Source: Bryobacteraceae bacterium
GTDB lineage: Bacteria; Acidobacteriota; Terriglobia; Bryobacterales; Bryobacteraceae
Direction: 5' to 3'
DNA: 33,910 nt
NCBI GenBank assembly: GCA_019752335.1
Contig: JAIEMJ010000025.1
Coordinates: 1-33,910, forward strand
The notes under the pieces are model-generated. The model made no database searches and was not told the origin of the DNA. It saw only the letters and a program-made list of their open reading frames with translations. Position numbers and translations under genes: made by a program. Of this stretch, positions 1 through 9,800 are shown piece by piece. The first letter of the stretch is position 1. Each line of letters begins with the position of its first letter.

Positions 1-1
1 C

Positions 2-3000
2 AGCGCCTGGGCGCAAACGTTTCGTGGCAGCATTGTGGGCAACATCGTCGACGCCTCCGGGGCGGCGGTCCCCGAGGTGACGGTGGTCGCCGTCAACCAG
101 GGTACGGGTCTCACTCGTGAAGTGACCGCGTCCGCCTCGGGCGACTTCTCTATGCCCGATTTGCCCTTGGGCTTCTACACCGTCACGGTCTCGAAGACCG
201 GCTTTGGCACGCAGAAGCTGGAAGGCGTGGAAGTCGCCGTTTCCCGCACGTCGAATTTGGCCATCAAGTTAACGGTGGCCCAGCAGGCCACCACCGTCGA
301 GATCTCCGCGGCGGCCGCGACGATTGAAACCACGTCCTCCACGCTCGCCAACGTGGTCGGTCCGCGCGAAGTGCAGGACATGCCGATGAACGGCCGCGAC
401 TTCCGTCAGATGTTGAAGCTCAGCCCGGGTGTTTCGCCCTCGTCGAACTCCGTCAACGGCATGCGCACCTCCGGCAACAATTACCAGATCGACGGCGCCG
501 ACAACAACGACGCTTTCCATAACACCTCCGCCGTAAATCAGGGCGGCGTGTCCGGGATCGCCGGCACCTTGCTGCCCGTCGAAGCGATTGACCAGTTCTC
601 CGTCGTCACCAACGCCAGCGCGGACTTCGGCCGTAACGGCGGCTCCAACGTCAACCTCGTCATCAAGAGCGGCACTAACACATTGCATGGCTCGGCCTAC
701 TACTTCAACCGCAACGAGTATTTCTCGTCTTTCTCGCCCTTCCAGAACCCGGCGACCGACAAGAAGCGCGTCATGCGCAACGACCAGTGGGGCTTCTCCC
801 TCGGCGGCCCGGTGCTGAAGAACAAGCTCTTCTACTTCGCCACGCTCGAAAATCAGAAGGCGATCGCGAACCTCTCTTTCCGCGCGCAGCATCCCTCCAC
901 CGCCTGGGTGAACCAAGCCCGTGGCATCCTCGCGCAGAACAACATCCCGGTCAGCCCGGTGGCCACGAACCTACTTTCCTTCTGGCCCGCGCGTTACAAC
1001 GGGCTTCCCGCCACCACGAACAACCTGGTGGCGACAGACCGGAACGACTACGATAGCTACAACGGCATCCTCAAGCTCGACTATGCCATTTCGCAGAAGC
1101 ATAATCTCTCCGCTCGCTACTTCGGCGGCACCGGTAAGCAGATCGCGGACAACGGCGTTCCGTACCGTGAGTACTTCCAGATCGCGCCCTCCCGCATGCA
1201 CAATTACTCAGTGAATCTCACGAGCACCATTTCGCCCCGCCTGGTGAGCCAGTTGGTGCTCGGGGTGAATTACTTCTTGCAAACCTTCAATGATCTCGAT
1301 ACCAGCTATAACCCGATTGCCGCAGGCCTGAACACCGGCGTGCCGCAGAACGGTTCGCTTGGTGGGTCGCCCACGTTACGTATCAGCAATTTCGCCGGCG
1401 CCAGCTCCACTCAGCCCCTGGGCCGCATCGACACCACCGGCCACATCACGGAAAACCTCAGCTACACCGCCGGCCGTCATACCATCAAGTTCGGCGGCGA
1501 ATACCGCCGCGCCGTCCTCGACGTCTTCTACGACACCAACAAGCGCGGCAGCTTCACCTTCGACGGTACCCGTGGACCCTGGGCGACGGACCCCAATGTC
1601 TCGCCCTCTCTGCGCGCCCTCTCTGACTTTATGGCCGGCTACGTCACTGGCAACAACGGTGCCACCATCGTGCGTGGCCAACTCCAGCGTGACTACCGCC
1701 AGAACGGCATCGACTGGTGGGTGCACGATAACTGGCAGGTGAATCAAAAGCTCAACCTGAACTTCGGCGTACGCTGGGCATATGTCGGCCCGGTCTCCGA
1801 CCTTGACCGCAGCATCACTTCCTTCCGTCCCGGCACTGGCTTCGTCAACGTCGGCAAGGGAGCCACGCCGCTCTGGCCGAAAGACTTCAATAACTTTGGC
1901 CCGCGCGTCGGCTTCGCCTACAACGCTTTCAAGAACACCGTCATTCGCGGTAGCTACGGCTTCTTCTACGATCAGCCGCCGCTCAACTTCATCGTCGCCA
2001 ACACGGGTACGCCGAACGGTGGCTCCGCCGGCATCCACGCCAATCCCGCCGGCCCCGACCCGGTCTTCACGCAGACCCGCTCCGGCATCAACATCGTTTC
2101 TGGCCAGGAAGTCTTCCCCACCGCGGCCGCGCCCAGCAACGTCGGCGCCTTCGGCGTCAGTCCGGACTTCCGCACCCCTTACGTGCAGAACTACAACCTG
2201 AACATCCAGCAGCAACTCAACTCGAAGATGGTGCTGCAAGTGGGCTACGTCGGCAGCCGCGGCACCAAGCTCTCGCTCCTGCGCAGCATCAACCCCGTGG
2301 TGAATGGCCGCCGCCTGTTGGCGGACCAGTTCCCCACGCTCGGCGCGATCAACATCCTGCAATCCATCGCCAACTCGAATTACAACTCCATGCAGACTCA
2401 ACTCCGCATGACGCGCTGGAAGGGTTTCTCGGCCACCATGAACTACACGCTCGGTAAGGCACTCGATAACGGCTCCAATGTCCGCAACGCCATTCCGGCG
2501 AACAGCTTCAACATTCGCCGCGAGTATGGCCCTTCGAACTTCGACATCAACCAAATCTTCACCGGCTTCGTGACGTACGATGTGCCCACGTTCACCAACA
2601 AAATGCCCCGTCTTACCAAGGGCTGGCAGTTGAACGCGCTCATCACCGGCCACACCGGAGAACCGGTGGACTTCCTCGCCGGCTCCAACCGCAGCCTGAC
2701 GCTGGATAGCCGGGACCGCGTTGACGTGCTCGGCGCCAACTGGGCTTCGAATATCCCCAGCCGCGCCACTCCCTTTGGCCCGGTGCCGTTCTTTAACCCC
2801 TGCTTCCTGGATGCCGCGGGCGCCCGTAACGCCGCTACTTGCGGCACTAGCGGCACCCCCGCCTTCCAGGTCCCCGCTTTGGGCACCTTCGGCAACATCG
2901 GCCGCAACATCCTCCGCGGACCCGGCTTCGGTGCGGTCGATTTCTCCATCTTCAAGGACACCGCCATCACCGAACGCATCCGCGTCCAGTTCCGCGCCGA

Positions 3001-3166
3001 GATCTTTAATATCTTCGACCGCGCGAACTTCGCTAACCCGGGTACGAATCTCAACGCCGCCGCTTCGCTCGGCGTCATCACCAACACGCGCAACGGCGCA
3101 TCGGCTCCCGGCATCGGCTTCGGAGAACCGCGCAATATGCAGTTGGCTCTCAAGTTGATCTGGTAG
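2..3166 (+). CDS. TonB-dependent receptor, Oar-like, with carboxypeptidase-regulatory N-terminal domain (5' end outside window)
   Basis: Outer-membrane beta-barrel transporter for an unknown ligand, energised by TonB. The frame is open to the left window edge, so the true start lies upstream; the first visible residues (SAWAQTF) look like the end of a signal peptide cleaved after Ala. Residues of roughly the first 90 form a carboxypeptidase-regulatory-like beta domain (GNIVDASGAAVPEV, then LPLGFYTVTV). A plug-like domain follows, with PMNGRDFRQMLKLSPGV and YQIDGADNND, then a long barrel rich in aromatic and Asn/Gly turns. The protein ends in LALKLIW, a typical barrel signal with terminal aromatic. 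About 1050 residues is normal for the Oar-like receptors that are abundant in Acidobacteria. A hairpin terminator follows the stop directly. The substrate cannot be told from sequence; the neighbouring substrate-binding lipoprotein is separated by that terminator. Confidence 0.9.
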   Translation, partial: SAWAQTFRGSIVGNIVDASGAAVPEVTVVAVNQGTGLTREVTASASGDFSMPDLPLGFYTVTVSKTGFGTQKLEGVEVAVSRTSNLAIKLTVAQQATTVEISAAAATIETTSSTLANVVGPREVQDMPMNGRDFRQMLKLSPGVSPSSNSVNGMRTSGNNYQIDGADNNDAFHNTSAVNQGGVSGIAGTLLPVEAIDQFSVVTNASADFGRNGGSNVNLVIKSGTNTLHGSAYYFNRNEYFSSFSPFQNPATDKKRVMRNDQWGFSLGGPVLKNKLFYFATLENQKAIANLSFRAQHPSTAWVNQARGILAQNNIPVSPVATNLLSFWPARYNGLPATTNNLVATDRNDYDSYNGILKLDYAISQKHNLSARYFGGTGKQIADNGVPYREYFQIAPSRMHNYSVNLTSTISPRLVSQLVLGVNYFLQTFNDLDTSYNPIAAGLNTGVPQNGSLGGSPTLRISNFAGASSTQPLGRIDTTGHITENLSYTAGRHTIKFGGEYRRAVLDVFYDTNKRGSFTFDGTRGPWATDPNVSPSLRALSDFMAGYVTGNNGATIVRGQLQRDYRQNGIDWWVHDNWQVNQKLNLNFGVRWAYVGPVSDLDRSITSFRPGTGFVNVGKGATPLWPKDFNNFGPRVGFAYNAFKNTVIRGSYGFFYDQPPLNFIVANTGTPNGGSAGIHANPAGPDPVFTQTRSGINIVSGQEVFPTAAAPSNVGAFGVSPDFRTPYVQNYNLNIQQQLNSKMVLQVGYVGSRGTKLSLLRSINPVVNGRRLLADQFPTLGAINILQSIANSNYNSMQTQLRMTRWKGFSATMNYTLGKALDNGSNVRNAIPANSFNIRREYGPSNFDINQIFTGFVTYDVPTFTNKMPRLTKGWQLNALITGHTGEPVDFLAGSNRSLTLDSRDRVDVLGANWASNIPSRATPFGPVPFFNPCFLDAAGARNAATCGTSGTPAFQVPALGTFGNIGRNILRGPGFGAVDFSIFKDTAITERIRVQFRAEIFNIFDRANFANPGTNLNAAASLGVITNTRNGASAPGIGFGEPRNMQLALKLIW

Positions 3167-3190
3167 TTTTTCCGTTGTACTGTTTTCGCG

Positions 3191-3225
3191 GGGCCGGGCG
3201 GCAAACGCCCGGCCCTTATTTTATT
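3191..3225 (+). terminator. Rho-independent terminator after the TonB receptor gene
   Basis: A perfect 10-bp stem (GGGCCGGGCG at 3191-3200 with CGCCCGGCCC at 3206-3215) encloses a GCAAA loop and is followed by TTATTTTATTT. It lies 25 bases after the receptor stop codon and separates it from the next gene. Confidence 0.9.
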
Positions 3226-3241
3226 TGGGTTAACCTGGAAT

Positions 3242-4198
3242 TTGCGTTATCTTACTCTCCTCTCTCTCCTCGGGCTCGCTAGTTGCGCAAAGCCGGACCC
3301 CTTGCGTGTGCGGCTGGTTACCTTCCAAGGCGCCGAGGCCCCGCTACTCGCCCAGAAGCTTGGCTTCTTCGCGCAAGAGGGGCTCGTCGTCGACCTCCAG
3401 GAGATCAGCGGCGCCGGCAAGGCGATGGAAGCCCTCCTCTCCGGCAGTGCCGACTCCATCGTCGGCACCTATGAGCAAGCCATTCAGGCCCAAGCCCTGG
3501 GCAAGCCTGTGGTGGCTTATCTGCAACTCACCGATTGCCACTGCCTGGCCATGGTGGCGGCACCGGGCAAAGGCATCACCGAAGTGGGCCAACTGAAGGG
3601 CAAGGTGATCGGCGTCGCCGCCCCCGGCGGGCAGATGCAGAACTTCGCCACGCGCCTGTTAGAGCAAGCCGGACTCGCGCCCACCGATGTCAGCTTCGCG
3701 GCGATCGGCGTGGGTCCCTCGGCCCTGGTCGCGATTGAGTCCGGTAAAGTGGACGCGGCCATCGTCCTCGCCAGCACCCTGGTGCCCCTGCGGCAACGCA
3801 ACGCCAACGCGGTCACCTTGGCGGAGACCTTCAGCCCGGAGGGCAACCGGCGCGTCTTCGGCTCAGACGGCTACCCCAGCATGTCGCTGCTCGCCCAGCG
3901 CGACTGGCTCAAGGCCAACCCGGACCGGGCCCGGCGCATGACGCGCGCCCTGCGCGCAGCGGTGAACTGGATCAAGTCCAATCCGCCCGAAGCCGTTTTG
4001 GCGAAGCTCGGGGCAGGGAATTTGGAGGCCTTGCGCCTTCACCTGCCGCGCTACGACCCGCGGGGAGAATTTCAATTGGAGCAGACCCGCACCGTCCTCG
4101 ATTTTCTTGCCAGGCACAACCCCGCCGTGCGCGACGCGAAGATGAATTCCGCGCAAACATTTACCAATGAATTTGCGCAACCCGCCTCAGGGCGATGA
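3242..4198 (+). CDS. ABC transporter substrate-binding lipoprotein, SsuA/THI5/NMT1 family
   Basis: Predicted periplasmic, lipid-anchored binding protein of an ABC importer. The N-terminus is a lipoprotein signal with lipobox LASC (Cys about residue 15). The body has features of the NMT1/SsuA class: FQGAEAPLLAQKLGFFAQEGLVV near the start, where the family has its first ligand-binding strand, then a GxGKAMEALLSGSAD segment, and GVAAPGGQMQNFATRLLEQAGL near residue 125. Members bind alkanesulfonates, nitrate or thiamine-precursor pyrimidines; the ligand here is not determinable. The length of 318 residues is normal. The start is a TTG at 3242, chosen because it directly precedes the signal peptide; the Shine-Dalgarno is weak. 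No permease or ATPase gene is adjacent, so the protein is orphaned within the window. Confidence 0.8.
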   Translation: MRYLTLLSLLGLASCAKPDPLRVRLVTFQGAEAPLLAQKLGFFAQEGLVVDLQEISGAGKAMEALLSGSADSIVGTYEQAIQAQALGKPVVAYLQLTDCHCLAMVAAPGKGITEVGQLKGKVIGVAAPGGQMQNFATRLLEQAGLAPTDVSFAAIGVGPSALVAIESGKVDAAIVLASTLVPLRQRNANAVTLAETFSPEGNRRVFGSDGYPSMSLLAQRDWLKANPDRARRMTRALRAAVNWIKSNPPEAVLAKLGAGNLEALRLHLPRYDPRGEFQLEQTRTVLDFLARHNPAVRDAKMNSAQTFTNEFAQPASGR

Positions 4199-4237
4199 CG
4201 TATACTTCGGGGTGTTAGGTAAGGAGACAACTTTTCG

Positions 4238-4795
4238 ATGAACCCACTTCTAGAAACGATCATGGGCGCGGCGGGCGGCGGAGTATTGCAGCAGGTCGCG
4301 GGACAATTTGGCTTGAATGAGTCGCAGGCGCAGAGCGCCATTTCGGCGTTGCTGCCGGCGCTCACCGGCGGCGTCCAGCAGAATGTCAGCCAGGAGGGGG
4401 GCTTGGAGTCTTTGCTTGGCGCGCTTACTGGTGGCAACCATCAGCAATATTTGGATGACCCTTCGACGTTAAGCGGCGCGACCCAGGACGGCAACTCGAT
4501 CCTCGGGCACTTACTCGGCAGCAAGGACGTCAGCCGTCAGGTGGCCGCGCAGGCCGCCGAACAGACGGGTATCGGCTCCGACGTGTTGAAGCAGATGCTG
4601 CCCATCGTCGCCTCCCTGGCTATGGGCGCGCTGGCGAAGCAGTCCACCAGCAACAACCTCGCTGGCATGCTCCAGGGTGGCCAGTCGAGCGGCGTAATGG
4701 GGATGCTGGGATCTTTCCTCGATCAGAACAAAGACGGCTCCATGGTGGATGACGTGCTGAAGGGCGTCGCCGGTAAGCTGTTCGGCGGGCGCTAA
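4238..4795 (+). CDS. DUF937 family protein
   Basis: A 185-residue protein matching the DUF937 pattern: an N-terminal helix [15 protein letters not shown], then a Gln/Ala-rich helical part ([20 protein letters not shown]) and Gly-rich segments. The C-terminal half repeats the theme ([19 protein letters not shown]) and ends in a short stretch with [11 protein letters not shown], which resembles a Ca-binding EF-loop-like sequence, then the basic Gly tail. No signal peptide. The function of the family is not established. A good Shine-Dalgarno, AAGGAG at 4221-4226, precedes the ATG. It lies four bases upstream of the carboxyltransferase gene on the same strand, so the two are probably co-transcribed, though this pairing says nothing clear about function. 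Confidence 0.8.
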   Translation: MNPLLETIMGAAGGGVLQQVAGQFGLNESQAQSAISALLPALTGGVQQNVSQEGGLESLLGALTGGNHQQYLDDPSTLSGATQDGNSILGHLLGSKDVSRQVAAQAAEQTGIGSDVLKQMLPIVASLAMGALAKQSTSNNLAGMLQGGQSSGVMGMLGSFLDQNKDGSMVDDVLKGVAGKLFGGR

Positions 4796-4799
4796 CTCC

Positions 4800-6347
4800 G
4801 TGGCGCTCGACCGTTTCGATGAAGTCAGGCGTAGGCACGCCGCCGCTCGCGAGGGCGGCGGCGCCGCGCGTCGCGAGCGCCAGCACAAAGAGGGTAAGTT
4901 GTCCGCGCGCGAACGCGTCGACTTACTCCTCGACGAAGATACCTTTCAAGAGCTCGACGCCTTTGTCCGCCATCGCAGCCGCGATTTCGGCATGGACGAA
5001 CAGGTTTACGAAGGCGATGGCTTCATCACTGGCTGGGGCTACGTCAACGGCCGTTTGATCTACGTCTTCGCGCAGGACTTCACCGTCCTCGGCGGGTCTC
5101 TGTCCGAAACCAACGCCCGCAAGATCGTCAAGGTGATGGACCTCGCGCTGAAGAACGGCGCCCCCGTCGTCGGCTTGAACGACTCGGGCGGCGCGCGCAT
5201 TCAAGAGGGCGTCCTCTCGCTGGGCGGCTACGCCGATATCTTCCTGCGCAACACCCTGGCCAGCGGCGTGATCCCGCAGATCTCCGCTATCCTGGGCCCC
5301 TGCGCCGGCGGTGCGGTCTATTCGCCCGCCATCACCGACTTCGTCTTCATGGTGGACCAGACGAGCTACATGTTCGTCACCGGCCCCGACGTCATTAAGA
5401 CCGTGACGCACGAAGAGGTCACCAAAGAAGAGTTGGGCGGCGGCATGACGCACAACGAGAAGAGCGGTGTGGCGCACTTCCTCGCGGCCGACGACGCCGA
5501 TTGCCTCCGCCAACTGCGCCGTCTGCTTTCGTTCCTCCCGAGCAACAACCGCGACGAGGCGCCGCGCGGCCCCCGCACCGACTCGCCGGACCGTCGCGAC
5601 GCCGCGCTGGATCGCGTGGTCCCCGAGGCGTCGAATGTGCCCTACGACATCAAGGACGTCATTACGCGCGTCGTGGACGACGCCGATTTCCTCGAAATTC
5701 ACGAGCATTACGCTAAGAATATTGTCATCGGCTTCGCCCGCCTCGATGGCCGCAGCGTGGGCATCGTCGCCAACCAGCCGAACTTCCTGGCCGGCTGCCT
5801 GGACATTGATTCATCGGTGAAGGGCGCGCGCTTCGTCCGCTTTTGTGATGCCTTCAACATTCCCATCATCACCTTCGAGGACGTGCCCGGCTTCCTGCCT
5901 GGCGTGCAGCAGGAGTTCGGCGGGATCATCCGGCACGGCGCGAAGTTACTCTACGCCTACGCCGAAGCCACCGTGCCGAAGATCACCGTCATCACGCGCA
6001 AAGCCTACGGGGGCGCCTATTGCGTGATGGGCTCCAAGCATTTGCGCACCGACATCAACCTCGCTTATCCGACGGCGGAAATCGCCGTGATGGGCGCCGA
6101 GGGCGCCGTGAATATTGTGTACCGGCGCGAGATCGCCGAGTCCGCCACGCCCGACGTGACGCGCGCGGAGAAGGTGCAAGAGTTTAAGGACCGCTTCGCG
6201 AATCCCTTCGTCGCCGCCGAGCATGGCTTCGTAGACGACGTCATCGAGCCGCGCGATACCCGCCCGAGGCTGATTCAGGCTTTGCGCATGCTCGAAAATA
6301 AAGTCGACACCATGCCGCGAAAAAAGCACGGCAATATTCCACTATAA
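4800..6347 (+). CDS. Acyl-CoA carboxylase, carboxyltransferase (beta) subunit, propionyl/methylmalonyl-CoA type
   Basis: Transfers the carboxyl group between carboxybiotin and an acyl-CoA (propionyl-CoA carboxylase beta or methylmalonyl-CoA decarboxylase alpha type). The crotonase-like fold is plain: [11 protein letters not shown] and [12 protein letters not shown] in the first half, the oxyanion motif [12 protein letters not shown] at about residue 165-176, then in the second half [22 protein letters not shown] and [11 protein letters not shown] near residue 400. The C-terminus carries [15 protein letters not shown]. Length of 515 residues is normal. The GTG at 4800 gives the usual amino-terminal DRFDEVRRR stretch. 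No biotin carboxylase/BCCP alpha subunit sits beside it, so the partner must be elsewhere; the convergent pyruvate carboxylase downstream carries its own carboxyltransferase and is unlikely to be that partner. Its substrate (propionyl-CoA or another) is inferred from family likeness. Confidence 0.9.
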   Translation: MALDRFDEVRRRHAAAREGGGAARRERQHKEGKLSARERVDLLLDEDTFQELDAFVRHRSRDFGMDEQVYEGDGFITGWGYVNGRLIYVFAQDFTVLGGSLSETNARKIVKVMDLALKNGAPVVGLNDSGGARIQEGVLSLGGYADIFLRNTLASGVIPQISAILGPCAGGAVYSPAITDFVFMVDQTSYMFVTGPDVIKTVTHEEVTKEELGGGMTHNEKSGVAHFLAADDADCLRQLRRLLSFLPSNNRDEAPRGPRTDSPDRRDAALDRVVPEASNVPYDIKDVITRVVDDADFLEIHEHYAKNIVIGFARLDGRSVGIVANQPNFLAGCLDIDSSVKGARFVRFCDAFNIPIITFEDVPGFLPGVQQEFGGIIRHGAKLLYAYAEATVPKITVITRKAYGGAYCVMGSKHLRTDINLAYPTAEIAVMGAEGAVNIVYRREIAESATPDVTRAEKVQEFKDRFANPFVAAEHGFVDDVIEPRDTRPRLIQALRMLENKVDTMPRKKHGNIPL

Positions 6348-6355
6348 TGCGATAA

Positions 6356-6850
6356 ATGGAAATCGAAGACGAACTGGACGATTTCGGGCCGTTTGAAGAG
6401 CTGCAATACTTCATGACGGAGGTCGCCGAAATGGACGACCTGCCCTATCTACTGGAGATCGACGAAGAGGCGCAACAGGACCCCGACAAGCGCCGCATGA
6501 TCGAGGCGGCCATTCAGGACCGCACGTGCAAGCTGGTGGCCCATGGTGAGCAGGTGCTCGCCTACGGCATCTTCGACTATAGCGCCAAGGGCAAAATGGG
6601 CCACGCCCGCCTGGTGTTCGTCGCCCCCAGCCATCGCCGCCAAGGCGTCGGCTCAGAGCTCTTGATGACCTTTGAATCCATCTGCGAGCAGCCCCGCATT
6701 TACGCCCGCGTCCCCGTAACGAATCTGGCGGCGCAGGAGATGCTGAAACGCGTGGGCTATCAACTGGAGAAGAATCTACCCACCGAGACGATCTTCGTCA
6801 AGCACATTTGGGAGCCCACTCCGTTCGCACGGCCGGAGACCGTGCAATAA
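6356..6850 (+). CDS. GNAT family N-acetyltransferase
   Basis: A 164-residue acetyl-CoA-dependent acetyltransferase. The acetyl-CoA-binding motif A is visible as LVFVAPSHRRQGVGSELL at about residues 86-103 (the RxxGxG pyrophosphate loop), followed by the typical beta5 segment IYARVPVTNLAAQEMLKRVGY. The first 30 residues are acidic and may be a specificity extension. Begins 8 bases after the carboxyltransferase gene, so likely in the same transcript. Ends one base before the convergent pyruvate carboxylase stop. Acceptor unknown; a ribosomal-protein or small-molecule acetylase are both possible. Confidence 0.8.
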   Translation: MEIEDELDDFGPFEELQYFMTEVAEMDDLPYLLEIDEEAQQDPDKRRMIEAAIQDRTCKLVAHGEQVLAYGIFDYSAKGKMGHARLVFVAPSHRRQGVGSELLMTFESICEQPRIYARVPVTNLAAQEMLKRVGYQLEKNLPTETIFVKHIWEPTPFARPETVQ

Positions 6851-6851
6851 C

Positions 6852-9800
6852 CTAACCGATTACGACGAGTAAGTCCTTCGCGTCGACGCTGTCGCCCGTT
6901 TTTACCGGGCGCTGCTGCACGCGTCCCGCGATGGGCGCGGCTACGGTGGTTTGCATCTTCATCGCCTCCAGCACTAGCAGCTTGTCGCCCTTCTCCACGC
7001 TTTGGTTGAGCTCGACAAAAAGGCTCGTAATCGCCCCGGGAATCGGCGCGCCCACTTGGCCCGGCGTGGCGGGGTCGGCCTTCACGCGTTCGGGCGCCAG
7101 GCTCTTTAGCGCCTTGTCCCGCACGGTCACTTCGCGCGGCTGTCCGTTTAGCTCGAAGAAGACGGTCCGGGTGCCGTCGGGGTGCGGCTCGCTGGCGGTA
7201 AGGAATTTGATGTAGAGCGTCTTGCCGGCTTCGAGTTCGACGGTGACCTCTTCGCCCTTCTCCATGCCGTAGAAGAACTGCCGCGACGGGATCACTTCAA
7301 GCTCGCCGTACGTGGCGCGCGCCTTGGCAAACTTGGTGAAGACGTCCGGGTACATGAGGTAGCTCATCAGGTCCGTCCGCGAGGGCTTCGCGCCGGCCTT
7401 CTTCTCGAGGGTGTTGCTGGTGACGGCTAAATCGACGGCCTTCAGGCTGGCGCCGGGGCGGCCCTTCAACGGCTTCACCTTCTGCAGGATCAGGTCGCGC
7501 ACGCGCTTGGGCCAGCCGCCTTCGGGAATACCCAGCGAGCCCATCAGCATGTCGATGACGGAGTTGGGCAAGGTAAGCGAATGGTCAAGTGGCAGGTTGG
7601 CGAATTCGCGCACCGTCATGCCGTGGCTGACGAGGAAGAGCGCAAGGTCACCCACCACTTTGCTGGAGGGTGTCACCTTGACGATGTCGCCGAAGAGGTA
7701 GTTCACTTCGCCGTAGGTATGCGCGATCTCTGGCCAACGCGGACCCAGGCCCATGCTTTCGGCTTGCTCGCGCAGATTGGTGTACTGCCCGCCCGGCATC
7801 TCGTGCCAGTAAAGGTCGGAAAGGCCGAAACGCGGCCCAGTGTCGAAGGGCCGGTAGTAGGCACGCACGGCTTCCCAGTACTCGCTGGCGGTGGCCAGGG
7901 CCGCGGCGTCGAGTTCGGGGTCGCGTTTGGTGCGAGCCAGCGACGCGGCGATGTTGTTGAGGTTCGGCTGCGAGAGTCCGCCCGACATGGCCGCGATGGC
8001 CGCGTCGGCGACGTCGACGCCTGCCTCGGCCGCTTTGAAAATGGAGGCCGCGTTCAGGCCGCTGGAATCATGGGTGTGGAAATGAATCGGCAAGCCAGTC
8101 TCTTGCTGCAACGCCTTCACCAGTTTCTCGGCCGCGTAGGGTTTGCAGAGGCCCGCCATATCCTTAATGGCCAGGATATGGGCGCCCATCTTTTCGAGCT
8201 CCTTTGCCATCTTGACGTAGTAAGTGAGTGGATACTTGTCGCGGCGGGGATCGAGAATATCGCCCGTATAACAGATGGCCGCTTCGGCGACGCCCTTGGT
8301 GCGGCGAACCGCCGCCAGCGGTGCCTTCATGTTCGGCAGCCAGTTGAGCGAATCGAAGACGCGGAAGATGTCGATACCTTGCTCGGAGGCCGTCGTAATA
8401 AACTCGCGAACGACGTTGTCCGGATAAGCCGTATACCCCACGGCGTTCGAGGCGCGGAGTAACATCTGGAAGCAGATATTCGGTACTTCCTCGCGCAGAC
8501 GCCGCAGGCGAATCCAGGGGTCTTCCAACAGGAAGCGCATGGCGACATCGAACGTCGCGCCGCCCCACATTTCGAGCGAGTATAAATTCGGCAGGCAGTG
8601 TGCCACATGGTTGGCGATGGCGAGTAAGTCATAGCTGCGCATGCGCGTTGCCAGCAGGCTTTGGTGGGCGTCGCGAAAGGTAGTGTCGGTCAGCAAGAGC
8701 CGCTTCTGTTGCTTGGTCCACTTGGCGAAGCCTTCGGCGCCCAAGGCATCCAGGATTTGTTTGGTGCCCGCCGCCGGAAATCCAGGAATGTGCTCGGGAA
8801 CGGGGATGCGTGGAAACGCCGGAGGCCGTGCTTTGCCAGCCACTTCGGGGTTCCCATTGATGATCACTTCGCCCAAGTAAGTCAGTAACCGTGTCGCGCG
8901 GTCTCGCCTGCTCGAAAACTTGAAAAGACGGGGATTCTGTTCCAGGTAACTGGTAGTAACTTCACCCTTCTGAAACGGTTCGTCATGAATGACGTTTTCG
9001 AGGAAAGGAATATTCGTCTTTACACCGCGAATGCGGAACTCGCGCAACGCGCGGTCCATGCGTTGGCAAGCTTGGGGGAAATCGCGGCCCCACGCAGTGG
9101 TCTTCACCAGCAACGAGTCGTAGTAAGGCGTAATCACGGCGCCACCGTAGGCCGAAGCGCCGTCCAGCCGAATGCCGAAACCGGCGGGGGAACGATAGGT
9201 GTGAATTTTGCCGTAGTCCGGCGTGAAGTTCTGCGCCGGGTCCTCGGTGGTGACGCGGCATTGCAACGCAAAACCGTTTACGGTAACTTCTTCCTGGCGC
9301 GGCAAACGCATCACGTCGCCGTGTAAGTGGTGGCCCTGGGCGATCTGAATCTGCGCCCGGACAATGTCGATGCCGGTGACCACTTCGGTAACCGTGTGTT
9401 CCACCTGCACGCGCGGATTCACTTCGATGAAGTACCACTCGTCACGGTCCACGTCGACCAGAAACTCCACCGTGCCGGCGTTCGTATAGCCAGCGGCGCG
9501 CGCCAGTTTCAACGCGGCCGCGCAAAGCTCCTCGCGAATGCGGACGGGTAAGTTCACCGCCGGCGCGACTTCTACCACTTTCTGATGCCGCCGCTGCACG
9601 CTGCAATCGCGCTCGTATAAGTGGAGTAAGTTGCCATGCTGATCGCCGAGAATCTGTACTTCGATGTGCTTGGCGCGGCGAATAAATCGTTCCAGAAATA
9701 CGGCGTCGTTGCCGAACGCCGCGGCGGCTTCGCCGCGCGCCTCGTCTAACTTCACAGAAAACTCCGCCGCATTCTCCACCACGCGCATGCCGCGGCCGCC

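Noticed and set aside
1376-2653. A 425-codon minus-strand open frame antisense to the TonB receptor
   Set aside because: It is a shadow of the receptor in a GC-rich frame; its residues are low-complexity Val/Ala/Arg/Glu-rich with no recognisable motif.
4201-4206. TATACT as a -10 box for the DUF937 gene
   Set aside because: No acceptable -35 element at the right distance (the nearest TTGCGC is 22 bases away).
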